A stretch of DNA of 64,000 nt from Ochrobactrum sp. Marseille-Q0166 (GCF_014397025.1 NZ_JACJUO010000001.1:1102501-1166500), one strand, 5' to 3'. Counted from the stretch's first letter, positions 1-8,330 are shown. The notes: generated from the letters alone by a model not told the origin. Numbers and translations are program-made.

Positions 1-1172
1 TCTTCACGGCGATCTTCGGGGATGCCCGGACCATCATCATCCACGACAATTTTCAACCAGCCGTCATCATGGGTGACCGCAAGTTCGACATTCTGCGCAT
101 GACGGAAAGCATTCGAGACAAGATTGCTGACAAGACGTGAAAAGGCATTGGGGCGCACATTGACTTCGCTGTCACCTTCAATCGAATAATGAAATCCGCG
201 TTCGCGCAGTCGCGCTTCATTGGCAAGCTTGTCGCAAAGCAGGCGAATATCATAAGTTGCCGCTTCTTCGGCACCTTCACCGCGTGCAAATGCCAAATAG
301 CCTTCAAGCATGGTCTGCATGTCGGCAATATCCTGATTAAGCGGTTCGGTGTCTATCGCATTGCCGGTGAGCGCCAGTTGCAGCTTGAAGCGTGTCAGGA
401 TGGTGCGCAGATCGTGACTGACGCCTGAAAGCATGGCCGTGCGCTGTTCGATCTGGCGTTCAATGCGTGAGCGCATCTGAATGAAAGCGATACCTGCACG
501 ACGCACTTCCTCCGCGCCGGTCGGACGGAAGCCTTCCGGCATGGGGCGGCCTTTGCCAAAGCTCTCGGCGGCCTGAGAAAGCTGTTGGATCGGTTTGATC
601 TGGTTGCGCAGGAAGGCAATCGCGATGATCAGCAACACCAGCGCTGTACCGATCATCCAGGTCAGGAAAATACCGGTGTTGGATGCATAGGCCTGACTGC
701 GGCGTGCGAAAACGCGTAGCACTTTGTCATCAAGCTTGATGCGGATTTCAATCAGGTCAGAGTCACCCACCGTATCGACCCAGAAAGGGCGATTGATCTG
801 GCGGGTGATCTCTTCACTCAAGAAGTAATCGAGAATGGCGAAGAATGGCTTTGGTCCCGGCGGTGGCAGCGGGTCCGGGGGGAGAATTGAAATATTCAGC
901 CCCAGACGCTGTTGAGAAATACGGATCAGATTGTCATATCCGGGTTCCTGCGGATAGGTTTCCAGAATGTCGATAATTGCGGAAATATCTCGGACAACGG
1001 CGGTTGAGAGTCGCTCCGTCACCATCTGCCAATGACGCTCCATGAACACGTAGGCAATCACGGATTGCAGCAACACCATCGGTGCAATGATGATAATGAG
1101 CGAGCGTGCATAAAGCCCTTTGGGCATACGGCGCGCAAACCAACGCGATAGGGTTTTCCAGAGGGACGTCAT
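1..1172 (-). CDS. EnvZ-like sensor histidine kinase, 3' end outside window
   Basis: Membrane sensor kinase that should phosphorylate the response regulator encoded just upstream (75 nt gap). About 390 codons are visible; the end of the ATPase domain is cut off at the window edge. Two membrane segments (about residues 24-44 and 165-187) bracket a periplasmic region rich in prolines, followed by a HAMP-like linker. The phospho-acceptor is His253 in the motif VSHDLRTILTR; the usual Pro after RT is Ile here. The N box (NLVSNAFRHA, about residue 348) and G1 box (DDGPGIP, about residue 380) are present. Start is the ATG at 1172. The signal sensed cannot be read from the sequence. Confidence 0.9.
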   Translation of the reverse strand, partial: MTSLWKTLSRWFARRMPKGLYARSLIIIIAPMVLLQSVIAYVFMERHWQMVTERLSTAVVRDISAIIDILETYPQEPGYDNLIRISQQRLGLNISILPPDPLPPPGPKPFFAILDYFLSEEITRQINRPFWVDTVGDSDLIEIRIKLDDKVLRVFARRSQAYASNTGIFLTWMIGTALVLLIIAIAFLRNQIKPIQQLSQAAESFGKGRPMPEGFRPTGAEEVRRAGIAFIQMRSRIERQIEQRTAMLSGVSHDLRTILTRFKLQLALTGNAIDTEPLNQDIADMQTMLEGYLAFARGEGAEEAATYDIRLLCDKLANEARLRERGFHYSIEGDSEVNVRPNAFSRLVSNLVSNAFRHAQNVELAVTHDDGWLKIVVDDDGPGIPEDRRE

Positions 1173-1247
1173 CGTCTCAGAATACTCCAGACGCTTCTGC
1201 TAATTTATGTTTTCGGTCCCGCTCTGAAATTTGCGACGCTCCGCTCT

Positions 1248-1952
1248 CTATTCGATGCTCAATTTGTAGCCGATGCCACGAACGGTTTGCAGCCATACAG
1301 GGTTGGCCGGATCCTGTTCGATTTTACGACGCAAACGGTTAATCTGCACGTCAATCGTGCGCTCACCGACATCGCCATCCTGCCCTGTCAACTCATGGCG
1401 CGGAATGGTATCACCAGCCCGTTCGGCGAAAATCGTCATGATGTCCTGTTCACGGTCTGTGAGCTTGATTGTTTCGCTTCCTTTTTTCAACTCGCGCCGC
1501 GGGATGAAGAAGGTATATGGGCCAAAAACGATTTGTTCGATCTTTGGTTGCGCGGGTGCCGATCCGCGACGAAGAATATTATTGATGCGAAGGACCAATT
1601 CGCGTGGATCAAAAGGCTTTGGCAGGTAATCGTCAGCACCCGCTGCAAGACCATCGATACGGCTATCGGTTTCAGACAGCGCGGTCAGCATCAGGATAGG
1701 AACGCTCTTCTGCTCACGCAGCGATTTGGTCAATGAGACGCCGGTTTCTCCCGGCATCATGACGTCGAGGATCAGAAGATCAAAGTCTATGCCTTCAAGC
1801 TTACGTCGCGCTTCCGCAGCGCTTCCTGCCATCGTGACGCGGAAACCGCTTGTCGTCAGATATTGCGACAGAAGGCTTCGGATTCGGGTGTCATCATCGA
1901 CAACAAGAAGATGAGGTGCGTCATCCGAAAGGTTCTTTTCATCTACAGTCAT
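1248..1952 (-). CDS. OmpR-family response regulator (PetR-like)
   Basis: Two-component DNA-binding regulator, 234 residues from the chosen ATG (1952); in-frame ATGs at 1970 and 1979 are alternatives, and no strong ribosome site decides between them. The receiver domain carries the acidic triple VVDDD, phospho-acceptor Asp63 in LILDVMMPGETG, the Thr in MLTALSE and Lys in YLPKPFDP. The C-terminal winged helix ends with VQINRLRRKIEQDP and VRGIGYKL, diagnostic of the OmpR/PhoB class. It lies between a MarR-type gene upstream and the sensor kinase downstream, the order known for petP-petR in Rhodobacter; the kinase is the likely partner. Target genes are unknown. Confidence 0.92.
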   Translation of the reverse strand: MTVDEKNLSDDAPHLLVVDDDTRIRSLLSQYLTTSGFRVTMAGSAAEARRKLEGIDFDLLILDVMMPGETGVSLTKSLREQKSVPILMLTALSETDSRIDGLAAGADDYLPKPFDPRELVLRINNILRRGSAPAQPKIEQIVFGPYTFFIPRRELKKGSETIKLTDREQDIMTIFAERAGDTIPRHELTGQDGDVGERTIDVQINRLRRKIEQDPANPVWLQTVRGIGYKLSIE

Positions 1953-2150
1953 GGCGCCGCTTGATCCCATCCTGTTCATATTACCATTTGTTGCATCTTA
2001 ACTACTGCAAGACGGCACGTCTATGTGACCCTGGTATTGTTATCTGTTGGCCCCCAGCTTTAACAAGTTGAGGCGGAAACGTATCGTGGATAATTCTATC
2101 CACCTCGTTTACCCTATTTGTTTGTTCTTATGCATATCGATATCGAATCG

Positions 2151-2190
2151 TAGCGAAAATAGAAATCAGTCCAGTGAATTGATTTCCCCA
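2151..2190. repeat. Short intergenic mosaic repeat, copy A
   Basis: A 25-bp imperfect inverted repeat (2162-2186, outer arms GAAATCA/TGATTTC) followed by CCCC and preceded by TAGCGAAAAT. The same combination recurs at 51723-51785, with four differences in the 25-bp core. This resembles the RIME/BIME-type intergenic mosaic elements of Rhizobiales. The shared blocks are seen directly; the family name is an inference. Confidence 0.55.
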
Positions 2191-2217
2191 CGGAGGCAAT
2201 TTTTCCGCAGCATCATT

Positions 2218-2739
2218 TTAGGACAATTCGCAGGCCGTTTCGGTAGCTGCAAAATCGTCAATCTGGGCGCGGCGTTCAGGATTGACCATATTATACAGAA
2301 ACCGCTCAATAATTTCTCGCTCTGCCGTTCCCGATTCTTCCAATGCCCGTGCGATGCGGCGCGACTGTGGCAAAGCAAGCGCAAGTGTCAGTTCTCGTCC
2401 TGATTTCGTTGGGTAAAGTTTGCGATGGCGGCGGTCATCCAAACCGGTTGTCTGCACGACATGTCCTGTATCGATGAGTTGCTTGAGAACGCGCGAGAGG
2501 CTTTGCTTGGTAATGCGCAGAACTTCCAGCAGTTCGGCAACTGTCATTCCCGGCTTGCGATTGATAAAATACAGCACACGGTGATGGGCTCGGCCAAATC
2601 CGATCTTTTCAAGGATCAGGTCTGGATCGGCGGTGAAATCACGATAAGAGAAGAACAGCAGTTCAATGACGTTTAGATCGTCAGCCTCCCGACACGTCAG
2701 AGGATCGCTGATATAGTTCACGTCGTTAATCGAAATCAC
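2218..2739 (-). CDS. MarR-family transcriptional regulator (PetP-like)
   Basis: Winged-helix regulator of 173 residues. The helix-turn-helix reads MTVAELLEVLRITKQSLSRVLKQ, broken here by the wing with DDRRHRKLYPT, both typical of MarR. I start it at the GTG at 2739 because GGAG stands seven bases before it and the reading frame upstream (to 2904) looks non-coding. A MarR gene directly before an OmpR-type regulator is the petP-petR arrangement of alphaproteobacteria. It is 265 nt from the response regulator, so co-transcription is possible but not assured. It is divergent from ilvE. The ligand is unknown. Confidence 0.85.
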   Translation of the reverse strand: MISINDVNYISDPLTCREADDLNVIELLFFSYRDFTADPDLILEKIGFGRAHHRVLYFINRKPGMTVAELLEVLRITKQSLSRVLKQLIDTGHVVQTTGLDDRRHRKLYPTKSGRELTLALALPQSRRIARALEESGTAEREIIERFLYNMVNPERRAQIDDFAATETACELS

Positions 2740-3168
2740 ATTGAGGCTCCATCCTGTTGCGATAAATATGTCAGCATTGTTGACATAACTCAATCGCCAA
2801 GATAATTTTTGGTAAGTGCAGACCGGTTTTTTTGGAATAAAGTTTGCGCGACTGCATGTTGGAGGAGAGATAATTACACGGTTTGCTATGTCAGGCTGTC
2901 CCATAAGGACCGCAACACGTAATAGCGAGTGTTATTTTCCGCCATGACCGGAAATATCTTTGTTCACCATGCTTTATCTACCTGATTTCAGCACAATTGT
3001 TTGCGCTGACCTCAAGCTTATCTGGTGGCGAAATACCAGTGTTGTTGAAGAAAAAATATGTCTATCTCACCAGTTATATCGATTTAAATGGCGAGGAAAG
3101 ACTAGGGAAGGTCCAATCGGACCAAACGGGCGGGCAGAAAAGCCAAGCCCAACTTTGAGGAAGCTAAA
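2740..3168. other. Divergent promoter region petP-like / ilvE
   Basis: 429 bases between two divergent genes. It should hold both promoters. I find no convincing open frame, no leader peptide rich in branched-chain residues and no attenuator hairpin, so nothing suggests attenuation control of ilvE. Confidence 0.5.
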
Positions 3169-4059
3169 ATGGCTGCGATACCATTCGATCAACGCGAAGG
3201 ATTTATCTGGCAGGACGGCGAATTTGTCGCCTGGAAGGATGCGAAGGTACATGTGCTGACCCATGGACTGCACTATGCAAGTGCGGTTTTTGAGGGTGAG
3301 CGCGCTTATGGCGGCGAAATTTTCAAGCTCACCGAACATACCGAGCGGCTGCATGAATCTGCCCGAATTCTTGGCTTTGAAATTCCTTACAGTGTTGAAG
3401 AAATTGACGATGCTTGTCGCGAGTTGTTGAAGAAGCAGGGTTTTGAAGATGCTTACGTGCGCCCGATCGCATGGCGCGGCTCGGAGTCGCTCGGCGTTTC
3501 CGCACAGAACAATCGCATTCATCTGGCAATCGCGATCTGGCAGTGGCCAAGCTATTTCTCGCCGGAAGAAAAGATGAAGGGCATTCGCCTCGATATCGCT
3601 GAATATTGCCGCCCGGACCCGCGCACGGCGCCATCGCGCTCGAAAGCTGCCGGTCTTTATATGATCTGCACCATTTCCAAGCATGCCGCAGAAGCTAAAG
3701 GTTATGCGGATGCGCTGATGCTGGATTGGCGCGGGCAGGTTGCTGAAGCGACTGGCGCCAATGTCTTTTTCGTGAAGGATGGTGCGCTGCATACGCCAAA
3801 GCCGGACTGCTTCCTTGACGGTATTACACGTCGCACGATTATTGATCTTGCCAAGCGTCGTGGGCTGGAAATTGTGGAACGTGTCATCATGCCTGAAGAA
3901 TTGGCAGATTTCAGCGAATGTTTCCTGTGTGGAACGGCCGCTGAAGTGACTCCGGTTTCTGAAATTGGCAAATACAAATTTACGCCTGGCGAAATTACAA
4001 GCTTGCTTATGCAAGACTATGGTAATGAAGTGCAGCCCAAGCGCATCGCCGCGGAGTAA
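3169..4059 (+). CDS. ilvE: Branched-chain amino acid aminotransferase
   Basis: PLP-dependent fold-type IV transaminase that interconverts Leu, Ile and Val with their 2-oxo acids, using glutamate/2-oxoglutarate. 296 residues, the usual family length. The PLP-binding lysine is K159 in SRSKAAGLY, matching the numbering of the E. coli enzyme; also seen are THGLHYASAVFEGERAY near the N-terminus, the phosphate-binding VAEATGANVF region and LCGTAAEVTPV. The ATG at 3169 follows an AGGAAGC ribosome site. It is a single gene, ended by a strong terminator. Confidence 0.96.
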   Translation: MAAIPFDQREGFIWQDGEFVAWKDAKVHVLTHGLHYASAVFEGERAYGGEIFKLTEHTERLHESARILGFEIPYSVEEIDDACRELLKKQGFEDAYVRPIAWRGSESLGVSAQNNRIHLAIAIWQWPSYFSPEEKMKGIRLDIAEYCRPDPRTAPSRSKAAGLYMICTISKHAAEAKGYADALMLDWRGQVAEATGANVFFVKDGALHTPKPDCFLDGITRRTIIDLAKRRGLEIVERVIMPEELADFSECFLCGTAAEVTPVSEIGKYKFTPGEITSLLMQDYGNEVQPKRIAAE

Positions 4060-4074
4060 TATTGTTTTAAACAG

Positions 4075-4104
4075 AAAAGGCGGCCGTTAGGGCCGCTTTT
4101 TTTC
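4075..4104 (+). terminator. Rho-independent terminator of ilvE
   Basis: Hairpin with arms GCGGCC/GGCCGC closed by five bases and followed by a run of seven T, 16 bases after the ilvE stop. Confidence 0.85.
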
Positions 4105-4204
4105 TATATTGATGCTTATTGTTTGACATTCGCAAGTTTCAGTCCAAGATTTTTCCAGTCGGACTCATTTTATGCCGGCTTTAACTTTAGATGGGGTGAC
4201 GCTT

Positions 4205-4486
4205 ATGGAATCTCTACTGCCTATCATTCTTCAGCTTGTTTCGGGTGCGGTCGGTGGCAATATTGCCGGTGCCGTCAAAAACCTGAGCCTCGGTACTGCC
4301 GGTAATACAGTTGCTGGCGGCATTGGTGGTGTCATTCTCGGCCAGCTTCTGCCGATGCTATCCGGTGGCGGACTGGATTCTCTTCTTAACGGTGTGATCG
4401 GTCAAGTAGCAGGTGGTGGTGTGGGCGGTCTCGTTCTCACAGCAATCGTTGGTCTGATCAAGAACTCTCTCGCCAGTAAGGCTTAA
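4205..4486 (+). CDS. Small glycine-zipper protein, function unknown
   Basis: 93 residues from the ATG at 4205 (GGGGTGA lies eight bases upstream; an ATG at 4172 would add 11 residues and has no ribosome site). The protein is almost entirely small and aliphatic residues with repeated GG and GxxxG steps (GGIGGVILGQLL, AGGGVGGLVL), which fits packed membrane helices or a self-assembling amphipath. It has no cysteine and ends in a Lys-containing tail. I do not recognise a characterised homologue. It stands alone between ilvE and a metallo-beta-lactamase-fold gene. Confidence 0.7.
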   Translation: MESLLPIILQLVSGAVGGNIAGAVKNLSLGTAGNTVAGGIGGVILGQLLPMLSGGGLDSLLNGVIGQVAGGGVGGLVLTAIVGLIKNSLASKA

Positions 4487-4653
4487 CAGTCAACAGCTCG
4501 GTTGTGCTGACAACAACCGGTTTATTTTCTGTGAGAGGGGAAACGGGTAGCTTAGGGCTGCCCGTTTTATTTTAAGGCTTTGAAAGCGTGATGTGCTGCA
4601 TTATCTCATGAGAGACGGTTATTTCTAAACATGCTGACTGAATGGAGTTTTTG

Positions 4654-5310
4654 ATGGGACAGTTGCAGGCAATCATCGTTCCGGTGACGCCATTTCAGCA
4701 GAATTGCACAATCCTTTTTGATGGTGAGACCAAAAAGGGAGTTGTGATCGATCCGGGCGGTGACCTCGAGCGTATCAAGGAAGCGATTGCATCGCAGAAT
4801 ATTAAAGTCGAAGCGATCTGGATTACGCACGGACATATCGACCATGCAGGCGGGGCGTCAGAACTGAGAGATGAGCTTGGTGTCGATGTTATCGGACCGC
4901 ATAAAGATGATGAATTTATCCTCAATAATCTGGTGACAACCGGACTGAAATACGGATTGAGCGAGGGGGTGCGGAACATAACGCCGGATCGCTGGCTGGA
5001 AGAAGGTGATAAAGTCACCGTTTCCGGTCACGAATTTGAAGTTATGCATTGTCCGGGCCATGCACCGGGCCATGTCGTTTTTTACAATCCGGAAGCGCAT
5101 TTTGCGATTGTCGGCGATGTCTTGTTTAACGGATCAATTGGCCGTACCGATTTGCCGGGCGGTGATCATGAGGCACTTATTCGCTCCATCAAGGAAAAGC
5201 TTCTGCCTCTTGGCGACGATATTGGTTTTCTGTGCGGTCATGGTCCGGGAGGACGTTTCGGCGATGAGCGCCGCAACAATCCATTTCTGAACAATATAGG
5301 CTATGCCTGA
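4654..5310 (+). CDS. MBL-fold metallohydrolase (glyoxalase II-like, YcbL type)
   Basis: Metallo-beta-lactamase fold enzyme of 218 residues with the di-metal motif THGHIDHAGG (His59, His61, Asp63, His64), then HCPGHAPGHVVF, GDVLFNGSIGR and GHGPGG, which supply the other metal ligands. This set and the short length fit the YcbL/glyoxalase-II-like group, which hydrolyse thioesters such as S-lactoylglutathione; the actual substrate is not determined. Start is the second ATG (4654), which has GGAG seven bases before it, rather than the ATG at 4642 inside that site. Ends in a terminator shared with the next, convergent gene. Confidence 0.9.
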   Translation: MGQLQAIIVPVTPFQQNCTILFDGETKKGVVIDPGGDLERIKEAIASQNIKVEAIWITHGHIDHAGGASELRDELGVDVIGPHKDDEFILNNLVTTGLKYGLSEGVRNITPDRWLEEGDKVTVSGHEFEVMHCPGHAPGHVVFYNPEAHFAIVGDVLFNGSIGRTDLPGGDHEALIRSIKEKLLPLGDDIGFLCGHGPGGRFGDERRNNPFLNNIGYA

Positions 5311-5320
5311 AGTTGAAAAA

Positions 5321-5346
5321 AAGCCGCCCTCTTGGGCGGCTTTTTT
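5321..5346. terminator. Bidirectional terminator
   Basis: Hairpin AAGCCGCCC-tctt-GGGCGGCTT with T run on both strands (A run at 5316-5322, T run at 5339-5346), placed between the convergent MBL hydrolase and BA14K genes. Confidence 0.88.
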
Positions 5347-5360
5347 GTCTGGTTACTTGG

Positions 5361-5840
5361 TCAGTTTGCTGAACAGAAGTGATCCCGGCCATCATAGCCG
5401 CGATAGGTTCCGGTGCTTGGGTTGAAAGACCGGTAACGGTCTGAGCAATACTGATACCAGCCACGGCTCCATGGCTCATAACCCACGCGATATTGCACAC
5501 TGCGGGCAGGCGGTGCCGGATAATAGGCCGGTGGTGGTGGTGGCGGTGCGTAAACCGGTGCTGGCTGCACATAGGTCGGCTGCGGCTGGCTCAAGGCGCT
5601 GCCGATAAGCGCTCCAGCTGCAAGACCAATAACGCCCGCAGCAACAGCGTCGCCGGAGCGGTCGCGATGACGGTGGTACGGACGATCCCATCCGCCACGG
5701 TTCCAGTCGCCACCGCGATCCCATCCACCACGGTTCCATCCGCCACGACCCCACGAGTCTGCGGAAGCAGATGCGAGTGGAGCTGCGACTGCTGCTATAG
5801 AAGCAACGGCCAGGATAGCTGATTTAAGTAGTTTGTTCAT
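5361..5840 (-). CDS. BA14K family secreted protein
   Basis: 159 residues with a clear signal peptide (MNKLLKSAILAVASIAAVAAP, ending near ASA at 27). The mature part opens with a Trp/Gly/Arg repeat tract (units like NRGGWDRGG, encoded by 5690-5755), then a short Gly/Ala hydrophobic segment, a Pro/Tyr-rich stretch, and finally the conserved BA14K C-terminus with YCSDRYRSFNPSTGTYRGYDG and a closing Cys. BA14K is an immunoreactive Brucella protein family linked to cell-surface properties. Start chosen at 5840 because GGAGCGG precedes it. The DNA repeat makes this a likely site for length variation. Confidence 0.88.
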   Translation of the reverse strand: MNKLLKSAILAVASIAAVAAPLASASADSWGRGGWNRGGWDRGGDWNRGGWDRPYHRHRDRSGDAVAAGVIGLAAGALIGSALSQPQPTYVQPAPVYAPPPPPPAYYPAPPARSVQYRVGYEPWSRGWYQYCSDRYRSFNPSTGTYRGYDGRDHFCSAN

Positions 5841-6085
5841 TGTCCGCTCCTTCAGAGGCACAACTGCAATTTCTTCGATATGCAGGGCCGGTCAGGCGCA
5901 CTGCTTCAATCATGAATAACAAGTTAATAGTTTGGACATGAATGGAGGCTGAACAATGGTGAGGACATCACCGAAAGCGGAATAGTCCGGTAAATTAAAA
6001 GCAATGGCGGTAATATTTCGCGCTTGTTTCAGGCGGTGTGCACGCATGATAGGGCGTTTCGTCAAGCTACTGCTGCTCATAAAAC

Positions 6086-6110
6086 GAAAAAACCCCGGCG
6101 TTAGCCGGGG
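6086..6110 (-). terminator. Terminator of the first cold-shock gene
   Basis: On the minus strand: CCCCGGC-taac-GCCGGGG followed by TTTTTTCG, about 30 bases past the stop codon. Confidence 0.88.
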
Positions 6111-6140
6111 ATCAAATTCTTTATCAGTAAAATCCCGGTG

Positions 6141-6356
6141 TCAGTCCGTGACCGAAATGTTTACGGCCTTAGGACCCTTACCGCGACGATCCGGTTCAGT
6201 TTCATAAGAAACCTTCTGATTATCAGCGAGTCCTGCCAGACCTGAAGCTTGTACAGCAGAAATATGTACGAAAATGTCTGCGCCACCATCATCAGGCTTG
6301 ATAAATCCGAAACCTTTTTCGGAGTTGAAGAATTTGACCTGTCCGGTCTGTGCCAT
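6141..6356 (-). CDS. cspA: Cold-shock domain protein
   Basis: Single cold-shock domain of 71 residues that binds single-stranded nucleic acid, acting as RNA chaperone or anti-terminator. Both RNA-binding motifs are intact: RNP1 KGFGFI and RNP2 DIFVHI. The start at 6356 is fixed by the conserved MAQTGQVKFF beginning. The 5' region up to the next gene is more than 400 bases long and probably contains the long leader common in cold-regulated csp genes. A second paralogue lies at 27357-27566. The gene symbol is by family only; alphaproteobacteria carry several such paralogues. Confidence 0.93.
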   Translation of the reverse strand: MAQTGQVKFFNSEKGFGFIKPDDGGADIFVHISAVQASGLAGLADNQKVSYETEPDRRGKGPKAVNISVTD

Positions 6357-6762
6357 GGGATCCGTTCCTTTTCCTTGGCGCCACCGCTTTGTTAGAGACG
6401 GTGGAATTACAACTTCTGCCGAACGCACCACACACCCGGCAGAGGGTCATGCAGGCAGTTATCGACTTGGGAAAGGAACCGATCATTGCCGGAGACTAAT
6501 CCCCAACCCGGAACTTCTAGCGGTTCCGGCACGCCGTTCTTCCAGTCTTCCGTTGTACTCAAATTGCCCGGACATGCGAAGACTGATCTAAGATGCGTTG
6601 TTTGGCAAGCAAATTTTTTACCAAATATGACATTGGTTATATTTGGAACGGTATTGTTGTTATTTTTTACAAAAAATTGCCAGCTTACTGCTGATTTATA
6701 CAAAACAGCATAAGCTTAAGGCAATATATCGCCTCATACTATGGTATAGTATACAAAAATGC
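6357..6762. other. Leader of cspA-like gene and AT-rich gap
   Basis: 406 bases with no credible gene. The half next to the cold-shock gene (6357-6590) is GC-balanced and likely untranslated leader. The half from 6600 to 6780 is AT-rich and contains the palindrome ACTATGGTATAGT near 6740; it lies downstream of the lytic transglycosylase gene, so part may be its 3' end. No T-run terminator was found for that gene. Confidence 0.4.
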
Positions 6763-7662
6763 TTATTTATTGCGCAAAACTATGCATGCGCCACCCGCCG
6801 CGCGCAGTTTAGTACAAATGTTATCCGCTTCGGGGCGACTGTCGGCACCGATACGTACTGCGTAAATGCCACGGCGGGCAATTGGAGTCCGCACCCGGCT
6901 TATGACCGGGTTGTGTCCAGCCAGCACGGAGGGGAACTGTTTACGCAGCCGGCTCCACTGATTGGCTGCGACACTGCGTCGGAAATTGCCAGCGACCTGA
7001 ATGCCCCAAGGCTTCGGCTTGATCTGCGACATCGGTATTGTTGCAGTGCGGATAATCGGCAGGCGCTTACATGCCTCGGAAAAACTTAGTTTTGCATCCA
7101 GTGGCCGGTTGGTAATTTCGTTTCCGGCAGCGAAATTATCCGCAGGTGCGCCAGTTAGATCCAGCACGTAATCTTCAGTTTCCAGTGGTAGAAAGCCACC
7201 GGAGCGTATCCAGTTGGAAACGCGGCCCGGTCCCGCATTATATGCGGCGGCTGCAAGGCCCCAGTTGCCGAAAGCGCCCTTCAGCTCACTTAGAAAGCCT
7301 GCCGATGCGGGAATGGCCTGTTCAATGTCGAATGGGTCGGCAAGGCCGCGCTCTTTGGCTGTATAGGGCATGAACTGTGCAATGCCCTGTGCGCCAACCG
7401 GGCTGACAGCCTGATGGTCAAAGCGACTTTCTTTCCAGATCAGCCGTGCAAAGAAGTCCTTTGGAATGCCGCGATCCTCAGCGTTCGCTTCAATCAGTTC
7501 ACAGATACGCGTGACTGTGGGTTCCTCTTTCTTGGGAGGCATGGATGGGCCGTAGATTTCGGTTTGCCCTCCATTTTCAGCAAAAGCAGATCTGATAGCG
7601 CCCGGCCAGCAAAGAAGCTGGAAAATTGCGACAGTTGCCATAATCAGATGCGAACGCTTCAT
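6763..7662 (-). CDS. Secreted lytic murein transglycosylase, SLT domain
   Basis: Cleaves peptidoglycan glycan strands between MurNAc and GlcNAc, forming 1,6-anhydro ends. 299 residues from the ATG at 7662 (GGAAAGG upstream) with a signal peptide ending near RSAFA. The SLT core shows catalytic Glu78 in IWKESRF, then GAQGIAQFMP, and AAAAYNAGPGRVSNW. The C-terminal 90 residues (GIQVAGNF... and YAVRIGADSRPEADNIC) look like a SPOR-type fold, which would bind denuded glycan at division sites. The C-terminal assignment is weaker than the SLT call. Confidence 0.9.
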   Translation of the reverse strand: MKRSHLIMATVAIFQLLCWPGAIRSAFAENGGQTEIYGPSMPPKKEEPTVTRICELIEANAEDRGIPKDFFARLIWKESRFDHQAVSPVGAQGIAQFMPYTAKERGLADPFDIEQAIPASAGFLSELKGAFGNWGLAAAAYNAGPGRVSNWIRSGGFLPLETEDYVLDLTGAPADNFAAGNEITNRPLDAKLSFSEACKRLPIIRTATIPMSQIKPKPWGIQVAGNFRRSVAANQWSRLRKQFPSVLAGHNPVISRVRTPIARRGIYAVRIGADSRPEADNICTKLRAAGGACIVLRNK

Positions 7663-7824
7663 GCAGCCTTTCCGCCATTGATCCCCGAAAGCTACAAACA
7701 GAGTAAAGGAAGTTTTTGACTTGTCGATATGACTTTCACGGGCTGACGGCGATATACCACTAATATATCCTTGTTCTTTCATGGTGCTGTGCCATTTAAG
7801 CAGTTATCAGGAGAGGAGAGTGCA

Positions 7825-8286
7825 ATGCTTCTTAACAGAATCAGCCGATTGAGCGTCCTGGCGGGGGCCATGTTTCTTGCCGGTTGCGTCGCGGAAGGCG
7901 GCCCGGATTATCGCCCGCCGGTGCGACCGGGGCCATCGCAACCGCAAGTGTGTCCAATGATTTACGCGCCGGTTTGCGGCGAACGCGGTTCTTCACGCAA
8001 GACATTTGGTAACGCATGCCAGGCGCGTGCCGACGGCTATCGTATTGTCGGAAATGGACAGTGTAGTTCGAGACCGGGGCCTGGCTCTGGCTGGGGGGGA
8101 GAACGCCCGGGTCGCCCACCGCATCAGGGTAACAGGCCGGGACGCCCGGCTCCGGGCGCTGGTGCCTGTACGAGAGAGTATATGCCGGTTTGTGCGCGCA
8201 GAGGGAATGCTACACAGACATTCCCGAACCGGTGTGAAGCGGAGCGCGCTGGCTACCGTGTTACCGGCGGCGGTCAGTGTCGGTAA
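7825..8286 (+). CDS. Lipoprotein with two Kazal-type inhibitor domains
   Basis: 153 residues. The signal peptide ends in a lipobox with Cys21 (MFLAGC), so it should be lipid-anchored. Two Kazal-like repeats follow, each with four cysteines: CPMIYAPVCGERG and NACQARADGY in the first, CTREYMPVCARRG and NRCEAERAGY in the second, joined by a Gly/Pro/Arg linker. Kazal domains inhibit serine proteases; whether this one inhibits a host or a self protease is unknown. Start at 7825 is preceded by GGAGAGGAGAG. Divergent from the transglycosylase gene. Confidence 0.85.
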   Translation: MLLNRISRLSVLAGAMFLAGCVAEGGPDYRPPVRPGPSQPQVCPMIYAPVCGERGSSRKTFGNACQARADGYRIVGNGQCSSRPGPGSGWGGERPGRPPHQGNRPGRPAPGAGACTREYMPVCARRGNATQTFPNRCEAERAGYRVTGGGQCR

Positions 8287-8302
8287 GACATCAAACCTTT
8301 AG

Positions 8303-8330
8303 GAGCGGCTTTCATGAGCCGCTCTTTTTT
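8303..8330 (+). terminator. Terminator of the Kazal lipoprotein gene
   Basis: GAGCGGC-tttcat-GCCGCTC hairpin followed by six T. The T run reaches the stop codon end of the convergent HxlR gene. Confidence 0.85.

Noticed and set aside
3067..4014. 315-codon minus-strand frame
   Set aside because: Antisense to ilvE; ilvE has its full set of catalytic residues.
5690..5755. Possible short CRISPR-like or VNTR array
   Set aside because: The repeats are in frame inside the BA14K coding sequence and have no spacers.
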